The position numbers were made by a program, and so were the translations under genes. The notes below the pieces were generated by a model that saw only the letters and a list, made by a program, of their open reading frames with translations, did no database searches and was not told the origin of the DNA. Below, piece by piece: positions 59,039 through 64,000 of a stretch of DNA of 64,000 nt. The stretch comes from an uncultured Planococcus sp. (GTDB taxonomy: Bacteria > Bacillota > Bacilli > Bacillales_A > Planococcaceae): NCBI GenBank assembly GCA_947493585.1, contig CANLRI010000006.1, positions 1 to 64,000 on the forward strand, given 5' to 3'. Numbering within the stretch: the stretch's first letter is position 1; each line of letters begins with the position of its first letter.

Positions 59039-59352
59039 GCTCCGACAGGCATAAGGCGAGTTTCCGAAGCGGCGCTCTTTGCCGCACAGGAAAATTGACT
59101 AATGACCCGAGGAGCTGGGCGATTGAGCTGGACAAAGAAAAGCTGAGACAGCCATGCAGACCCGACAAGCACAAGCCGGTTTGCGTTCCTTGCCGCGTAA
59201 TCAAAATGGCTTGTGACCTTGAGGGTCTGGCTGTCGAAGCTAGACAAGAAGAAAAGCGAAAGCGCCCGTTAAGCTCCGACAGGCATAAGGCGAGTTTCGG
59301 AAGTGGCGCTCTTTGCCGCACAGGAAAATTGACTTATGACCCGAGAATCTGG
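59017..59352. repeat. Cluster of three repeat copies of ~100-110 bp
   Basis: Two nearly identical copies lie at 59017-59112 and 59251-59346 (GAAAAGCGAAAGCGCCCGTT, CTCCGACAGGCATAAGGCG, CTCTTTGCCGCACAGG, ATTGACTNATGACCCGAG). A diverged copy lies between them at about 59130-59240 (AAGCACAAGCCGG, CCTTGCCGCG). This resembles a short repeat common between genes in Bacillaceae and Planococcaceae (recollection). The 366-base gap 59039-59404 holds these repeats and a terminator, no gene. Confidence 0.82.
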
Positions 59353-59367
59353 CTGCTGAAGCAAAAC

Positions 59368-59406
59368 AAAAAAAGCCCTGAAGCAATTAGCTTCAGGGCT
59401 TTTCTT
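59368..59406. terminator. Bidirectional terminator before yfkK
   Basis: AAAAAGCCCTGAAGC and GCTTCAGGGCTTTT pair over AATTA; A residues left, T residues right. It can end both the repeat-side transcript and the convergent small gene. Confidence 0.9.
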
Positions 59407-59626
59407 ATTTGCGCAATGAGCCAAGTTCAGAGGCAATGGCCTGCATTTCGTTCGGGCTGAAATTATCGCGATTTTTGACCATCTCGTAAATTTCACGCAA
59501 GTCTTCGTACTCGGACGTGTTGAAATGCTCAGCTTTCATCGCGTCAACGTTAACCATGCGCAGTTTCGTTTTTATTTCCTCAATCATAAAATCGACGTTC
59601 TCAGGTGATTGTTTGGATAAATCCAT
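59405..59626 (-). CDS. yfkK: UPF0435/DUF1128 protein YfkK
   Basis: A 73-residue soluble helical protein of the UPF0435 family (B. subtilis YfkK), function unknown. [17 protein letters not shown] and [20 protein letters not shown] are characteristic. Full length for the family. It lies on the minus strand between a terminator and the symporter gene, in the same neighbourhood as yfkH, as in B. subtilis. Confidence 0.9.
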   Translation of the reverse strand: MDLSKQSPENVDFMIEEIKTKLRMVNVDAMKAEHFNTSEYEDLREIYEMVKNRDNFSPNEMQAIASELGSLRK

Positions 59627-59684
59627 GATCCATTCCTGCCTTTCGGGTGGGTATGCTTTATCATTTCATTATTCAAATGGAATG

Positions 59685-61046
59685 TCAATTGCCAGAACGT
59701 GCCTGTTCTTTCTCTTCTTTGATCTTCGCCGTGATTCTTTTCGTCTCGTATACGATAACGCCAGAAAGTCCGAGAAGGCCGATCAAGTTCGGGAACGCCA
59801 TCAAGCCGTTCATGACATCTGAGAATGTCCAGACGACATCAAGCGAGACTGTCGCGCCAACAAAGACCATCGCGACGAAAGCGATGCGGTAGACAATCAA
59901 CAAGCTTGGATTCTTGAACAAATACTGGAAACACTTCTCGCCGTAGTACGACCAGCCGATGATTGTTGAAGAAGCAAAGAAAATCAGGCCAATCGCGACG
60001 ATATAAGGGCCAACACCGCCGAGAAACTGCTCGAAAGCGGCCGTTGTCAAAGCAGCGCCTTCAAGACTGTCATCCAAATACAAGCCGGACATGACAATTG
60101 TGACGCCTGTGATCGAACAGATGATTAATGTATCGAACAGGACTTGCGTCATCGATACTAAAGCCTGGCGACCAGGCATGTCGGTTTTTGCAGCAGCTGC
60201 TGCAATCGGTGCGGAACCAAGACCTGCTTCGTTGGAGAAAACGCCTCGCGCCACACCGTAGCGGATGGCTGCACCGATCGCGCCGCCGGCTGCTGCTTCG
60301 CCTGTGAAAGCGGCGCTAAAAATAGTTCCAAGTGCTGTAGGAATAAGATCCATATTGAGAATCATAATGATGATTCCCGCAATGATATAGAATAAGGCCA
60401 TGAATGGAACGAAGAATGCTGTAACTTTACCGATTGTCTTGATCCCGCCGATAATGACGACAGCAGCAAAGACAGTCAAGATGATGCCCGTGATCCAAGT
60501 CGGCACGGAGAACGTATCGCGTACGACGGATGCAACGGAGTTGGACTGTGTGCCGTTTCCGATTCCGAATGCTGCGATGGAGCCGAAAATGGCAAATAGC
60601 ACGGCCAACCATTTTTGTTTCAAGCCGTGTTCCAGATAGTACATCGGCCCACCGGCCATTTGACCCTTAGCGTCCACGATGCGGTATTTGACGGCAAGTA
60701 CGGCTTCCCCGTATTTCGTCGCCATCCCGAAGAATGCAGAAAACCACATCCAGAATACGGCTCCCGGGCCGCCGAGAATGACGGCGGTTGCGACGCCGAC
60801 AATGTTTCCTGTTCCGACTGTCGCGGCCATTGCCGTGGACAACGCCTGGAAGTGGGAAATATCGCCTTGCGATTCAGTATCGGGATTTTTGCTGAACGTC
60901 AGCTTTAATGCATACGGCAGAAGGCGCAATTGCAGGAGCCCCAAGCGTACAGTTAGGAAAATCCCTGTCCCTACCAGAAGAATCAAAAGCGGTGGTCCCC
61001 ATACATAACCGCTAACCGTGCCTAGAAATTCTGTTAATCCCTCCAT
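59685..61046 (-). CDS. Alanine/glycine:sodium symporter, AgcS family
   Basis: A 453-residue amino-acid carrier with about ten helices (AlsT-like). SGYVWGPPLLILLVGTGIFL opens it, GTGNIVGVATAVILGGPGAVFWMW is the family signature near residue 78, and GVARGVFSNEAGLGSAPIAAAAA the second. It probably imports alanine or glycine with Na+. Ribosome site AAGGGGGAG ahead of the ATG. Confidence 0.94.
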   Translation of the reverse strand: MEGLTEFLGTVSGYVWGPPLLILLVGTGIFLTVRLGLLQLRLLPYALKLTFSKNPDTESQGDISHFQALSTAMAATVGTGNIVGVATAVILGGPGAVFWMWFSAFFGMATKYGEAVLAVKYRIVDAKGQMAGGPMYYLEHGLKQKWLAVLFAIFGSIAAFGIGNGTQSNSVASVVRDTFSVPTWITGIILTVFAAVVIIGGIKTIGKVTAFFVPFMALFYIIAGIIIMILNMDLIPTALGTIFSAAFTGEAAAGGAIGAAIRYGVARGVFSNEAGLGSAPIAAAAAKTDMPGRQALVSMTQVLFDTLIICSITGVTIVMSGLYLDDSLEGAALTTAAFEQFLGGVGPYIVAIGLIFFASSTIIGWSYYGEKCFQYLFKNPSLLIVYRIAFVAMVFVGATVSLDVVWTFSDVMNGLMAFPNLIGLLGLSGVIVYETKRITAKIKEEKEQARSGN

Positions 61047-61103
61047 CTTTTCTCCCCCTTTTCACTTCTTTTTTCTTTAGGAAAAATTCCTCCTGTAGAG
61101 TTA

Positions 61104-61132
61104 ATATTCCGAAAGTTTTATATCATAGTCAA
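61104..61132 (-). promoter_or_regulatory. Promoter candidate of the AgcS gene
   Basis: On the minus strand TTGACT (61132-61127) is followed after 17 bp by GAATAT (61109-61104). Confidence 0.45.
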
Positions 61133-61160
61133 GTTATTTTTAAAAAATAATTTTTGAAGT

Positions 61161-61213
61161 GTTTAGAATATGGGGGAACAGGGAAAAATTCGAAGTATGA
61201 TGGAAACTATAAT
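61161..61213 (+). promoter_or_regulatory. Promoter region of the YtxH gene, possible sigma-B site
   Basis: TATAAT at 61208-61213 suits sigma-A but lacks a good -35. Upstream, GTTTAG (61161-61166), 14 bp, GGGAAA (61181-61186) resembles the sigma-B pattern GTTTAA-N14-GGGTAT. B. subtilis ytxH is a sigma-B general stress gene, which makes this worth noting. Confidence 0.35.
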
Positions 61214-61234
61214 TTACACTAGGAGGAATTTGGA

Positions 61235-61711
61235 ATGAGCCAAAACAAATTGATGACAGGATTATTAATAGGGGCGGCAGTCGGCGTACTTGTATCGCTG
61301 CTTGACCGAAATACCCGTGAGGATGTTATGGACAAATCAAGAAAAGCGAGCGAAAACGCGAAATACTATGCGAATAATAAAGATGAATTGAAATCAGCAT
61401 TCAAAGAACAAGCAGAGCGCGCGCAAAACTTATATGCACGCATTTCAGAAGATGCTGCTTATGTCGGCGGCAAAGTAGAGCAAGTGAAAAAGTTGGTTCC
61501 TGAAGTGAAAGAAGTGGCAATGGAAGCAAAAGGCGCCGTAATGGAAACAAAAGATGCGGTTATTGAATCCAAAGAGGATGTTGTATCAGCAGTCAAAGAG
61601 GACAACCCGTCACCGAGTTCTTCACTGACGGATGACTCTTCTGCAAACAATTCTTCATCGAGCAATACTTCATCAAGCAACACCAACTCTTTGAATCAGA
61701 ACCGCAACTAA
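61235..61711 (+). CDS. YtxH domain protein
   Basis: A 158-residue protein: N-terminal membrane segment with the YtxH look (LMTGLLIGAAVGVLVSLLDR), then a long charged helical region (about residues 30-125, with heptad-like repeats EVAMEAKGAVMETKDAVIES) and a Ser/Asn-rich disordered tail. Related proteins in B. subtilis respond to general stress; function unknown. Strong AGGAGGAA before the ATG. yfkH begins 12 bases downstream. Confidence 0.88.
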   Translation: MSQNKLMTGLLIGAAVGVLVSLLDRNTREDVMDKSRKASENAKYYANNKDELKSAFKEQAERAQNLYARISEDAAYVGGKVEQVKKLVPEVKEVAMEAKGAVMETKDAVIESKEDVVSAVKEDNPSPSSSLTDDSSANNSSSSNTSSSNTNSLNQNRN

Positions 61712-61722
61712 AGGTTAGGTTC

Positions 61723-62637
61723 ATGGCAACACACAAAAAAAGCGGCCAGTCCCAAGTGCGCAAACCGAGATATGACGTACTGACCGGCCGTGGATTTATA
61801 AAAGAACTAGGAATACGGATCAAAGACGTCGATGTGCAGGGACTCGGAGCGCAATTGGCGTTTTTTTTCCTATTATCGATTTTTCCTTTATTAATTTTTC
61901 TTGTTAATTTGCTTCCATATTTGAATTTGCCAAGAGAAGAAGTTTTCCTGTTTATGGAGAATGTTATTCCAGGAGAGGTATACGTTTTAATCGAGCAGAC
62001 TTTAAATGAGATCCTGACCAATCAAAACAGCGGCTTGCTGTCATTCGGTGTACTTGCGACCATTTGGTCAGCAAGCCTCGGGATGGATGCGCTAATCAAA
62101 TCCTTGAATGCTACATATGGAGTCAAGGAGAGCAGGCCATTATTAGTTGCGAGAGGCATGTCGATTTTAATGACCATTCTGCTGATCATTATGCTAGTAG
62201 TAGCGTTGGCGCTGCCAATCTTTGGACGTCAGATCGGCCTGTTCTTCTTCGCATTTCTCGGTCTTGAAGAAGGATTCTTAGAATTATGGGGGATGATCCG
62301 ATTCACCATCCCGGCTTTGATTACATTTATTGTGTGCGCCGTGATCTACTGGCTGGCACCGAACGTCCGGATCAGCTTCTGGACAGTGCTCCCAGGAGCA
62401 GCTTTTGCGTCGCTCGGCTGGCTATTGCTGTCATTTTTGTTCTCCATCTATATCAACAATTTCGGCAATTTTTCGGCTACTTACGGAAGTATCGGCGGGA
62501 TTATCCTGTTATTGCTGTGGCTTTACCTTTCCGCAATGCTGTTAATCATCGGCGGCCAAATCAATGCCGTCATGCAAGGAAGGCGGCATTCCAGAAAACG
62601 GCTTCATAAAAAAAAGACGGCTCTTCCCGGTAAATGA
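61723..62637 (+). CDS. yfkH: YihY/BrkB family membrane protein YfkH
   Basis: A 304-residue membrane protein of the YihY/UPF0761 family, once thought to be ribonuclease BN; function unknown. About six helices: GAQLAFFFLLSIFPLLIFLV first, and GSIGGIILLLLWLYLSAMLLI last, both conserved. The basic tail (RRHSRKRLHKKKTALPGK) is partly encoded by the terminator hairpin. Its relationship to yfkK nearby matches the B. subtilis yfk region. Confidence 0.92.
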   Translation: MATHKKSGQSQVRKPRYDVLTGRGFIKELGIRIKDVDVQGLGAQLAFFFLLSIFPLLIFLVNLLPYLNLPREEVFLFMENVIPGEVYVLIEQTLNEILTNQNSGLLSFGVLATIWSASLGMDALIKSLNATYGVKESRPLLVARGMSILMTILLIIMLVVALALPIFGRQIGLFFFAFLGLEEGFLELWGMIRFTIPALITFIVCAVIYWLAPNVRISFWTVLPGAAFASLGWLLLSFLFSIYINNFGNFSATYGSIGGIILLLLWLYLSAMLLIIGGQINAVMQGRRHSRKRLHKKKTALPGK

Positions 62638-62656
62638 GGGAGAACTGTCTTTTTTC
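62608..62656. terminator. Bidirectional terminator between yfkH and the P-type ATPase gene
   Basis: AAAAAAGACGG-CTCTTCCC pairs with GGGAGAACTGTCTTTTTT; the left arm is inside the yfkH coding end. Confidence 0.88.
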
Positions 62657-62664
62657 GTGGAATT

Positions 62665-64000
62665 TCAGACATTGCGGTTGAGCATGCGCAATCCGTTCAA
62701 GATGACCAAAATGGTGCTCCCTTCATGGCCGATGACGCCGAGCGGTAAAGAAATCGCTTGGAAGAAATTTGACAAGATGAGCAGCAGGATGACGGCAACA
62801 GAGAAGAAGATGTTCTGTTTGACGATGCGCTGCATTTTCCGTGCCAGCCGGATTGAGTAGGATATGCGGGATAAATCGTTTTTCATCAAAATAACGTCTG
62901 CGGTTTCTAAAGCGATATCGGTTCCTTCACCCATGGCGATGCCGGTTGTCGCTGTCGCAAGAGCAGGTGCGTCGTTAATGCCGTCTCCGGTCATCGCGAC
63001 ATATTCGTATTTAGCCAATAAGTTTTTCAAGTGCTCCACTTTGTCGCCAGGCAGGCACTCGCCGATGTATTCGTCGACCCCGGTTTCTTCCGCGATGGCT
63101 TTTGCGGTTTTGCGGTTGTCACCGGTTAACATGATGCAATAAATGCCGCGGTCCTGCAGCTCGGCGATGGTAAATTTGGTAATGTCGCGGACGGTGTCTT
63201 TGAGCGCCATAGCAGCGAGAATCCCCTGGCCATCCCTCACGAAAGTGACGGTTTTTCCTTGGTTTGCAAGCTTTTCAAGAATTCCGCTTTCAAAAGCATA
63301 AGCTTCTTGCTCGCCGACAAAGCCAGGTTTGCCGATTAGGATTTCAGCGCCGTTAAACTGTGTTTTCAACCCATTACCGGGCACATCCACGACTTGCAGA
63401 TTGCGCATCGGTTCGAATCCTTGTTGGATGACATAATCGGTCATTGCTTTTGCGAGAGGGTGATTGGATTGGGATTCGATTCCTGCGACCAGCGCCATCA
63501 CCTGTTCACGATCTGCACCTTGGCGGATGATAAAATCAGTCACTTCGGGTTTGCCTCGGGTCAATGTGCCGGTTTTATCAAATGCGATGGCTTTAATGAC
63601 GCTTAAATTCTCCAAATGCGCTCCGCCTTTAAAAATGACGCCGCTCTTGGCACCGTTGGAAATGGCGGCAAGTGTAGCAGGCATGATGGAAGCAACCAAA
63701 GCACAAGGCGATGCCACTACGAGCAGCACCATCGCCCGGTAAAAGGTTTCATTCCAGCTCCAACCCACCAAGAAATGGGGGAGGAACAGCATGAGCACAA
63801 AGACAATCAAGACAATTTTGACATAGCGGCCTTCAAAACGTTCAATAAATTGTTGGGAAGGGGACTTCTCGCTCTCAGCGGATTGTACGAGCTCGATGAT
63901 TTTTTGGAACATTGTTTCAGAGCTCGGCTTGGTCATGACCATGGTGATCGACCCGGACAAATTGACGGTGCCCGCAAATAAATTATCGTGTTGGTATTTG
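62665..64000 (-). CDS. Metal-transporting P1B-type ATPase, partial (5' end outside)
   Basis: The C-terminal ~445 residues of a heavy-metal P-type ATPase; the frame stays open to the window edge (KYQHDNLFAGTVN precedes what is visible). The membrane metal site reads ASPCALVAS (SPC, not CPC); then DKTGTLT with the phosphorylated Asp, SNHPLAKA, TGDNRKTA, TGDGINDAPAL, and HEGSTILVILNGLRMLN in the last helices. SPC plus HEGxT marks the P1B-4 group (B. subtilis ZosA/PfeT, CoaT), exporting or importing Fe(II), Zn or Co. The exact metal is not decided by sequence. Confidence 0.92.
   Translation of the reverse strand, partial: KYQHDNLFAGTVNLSGSITMVMTKPSSETMFQKIIELVQSAESEKSPSQQFIERFEGRYVKIVLIVFVLMLFLPHFLVGWSWNETFYRAMVLLVVASPCALVASIMPATLAAISNGAKSGVIFKGGAHLENLSVIKAIAFDKTGTLTRGKPEVTDFIIRQGADREQVMALVAGIESQSNHPLAKAMTDYVIQQGFEPMRNLQVVDVPGNGLKTQFNGAEILIGKPGFVGEQEAYAFESGILEKLANQGKTVTFVRDGQGILAAMALKDTVRDITKFTIAELQDRGIYCIMLTGDNRKTAKAIAEETGVDEYIGECLPGDKVEHLKNLLAKYEYVAMTGDGINDAPALATATTGIAMGEGTDIALETADVILMKNDLSRISYSIRLARKMQRIVKQNIFFSVAVILLLILSNFFQAISLPLGVIGHEGSTILVILNGLRMLNRNV

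Noticed and set aside
59095..59460. Open frame of about 121 residues reading KRKRPLSSDRHKA
   Set aside because: It is the translation of the intergenic repeat copies and runs through a terminator.
61047..61234. Possible glycine riboswitch ahead of the AgcS symporter gene
   Set aside because: No tandem glycine aptamer signatures are present; the region is A/T rich with only a promoter-like pair.

Overview
The window reads as a chromosomal segment of a low-to-mid GC Bacillota, most likely a Planococcaceae/Caryophanaceae member close to Planococcus (inference). Gene order follows the Bacillus subtilis backbone (5S rRNA, yebE-yebG, the full pur operon, then yerA-yerB-yerC-pcrB-pcrA-ligA-yerH and gatCAB). 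Protein families such as CamS-like YerH, CydS, PcrB and YfkK are typical of Bacilli. No prophage, transposase, tRNA or CRISPR array was seen.

Layout. 1-120: end of a 5S rRNA gene with its terminator. 217-953: yebE-yebG. 954-13985: the 12-gene de novo purine operon purEKBCSQLFMNHD, led by a PurR-type operator, a clear sigma-A promoter, a guanine riboswitch and an attenuator; it encodes every step from phosphoribosylamine to IMP plus PurB. 14116-24257: an acetyltransferase, a YerA amidohydrolase, YerB, the TrpR-like YerC, then PcrB, PcrA helicase, LigA ligase and a CamS-like lipoprotein. 24358-27563: GatCAB amidotransferase. 27601-28469: non-coding, with an inverted-repeat element and a tandem repeat of about 216 bp. 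28470-30533: thioredoxin-like protein, DgkB lipid kinase, Nudix hydrolase. 30733-33229: a cytochrome bd oxidase operon including the 36-residue third subunit CydS. 33318-34679: rlmCD.

34680-40752 is the most accessory part: a decayed flavodoxin gene, an AAC(3)-I-like acetyltransferase with an altered acetyl-CoA motif, a DUF1801 protein, an FbpA-like small protein, an amidase, and a divergent TetR/MFS efflux pair. 40861-54467 holds housekeeping and peptide-turnover genes: a DEAD-like helicase with DEGD, two M29 aminopeptidases, an SGNH hydrolase, an M20 peptidase, TPP riboswitch plus thiT, methionine aminopeptidase, an M3 oligopeptidase, carbonic anhydrase and an MreBH-like protein. 54614-56625 is a pseudouridine breakdown operon (psuK with an N-terminal DNA-binding domain, psuG) with a palindrome over its promoter. 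56736-59038 is a two-gene cassette, FAD monooxygenase plus SAM methyltransferase, of unknown product; the tail of the methyltransferase is encoded by a repeat that recurs downstream. The window closes with yfkK, an AgcS symporter, a YtxH protein, yfkH and a partial metal P-type ATPase.

Most of the window is well-conserved core genome. I did not find a convincing new multi-gene defence or mobile system. The best candidates for something undescribed are the monooxygenase/methyltransferase cassette, the repeat families, the psuK operator and the altered AAC(3)-I-like enzyme.
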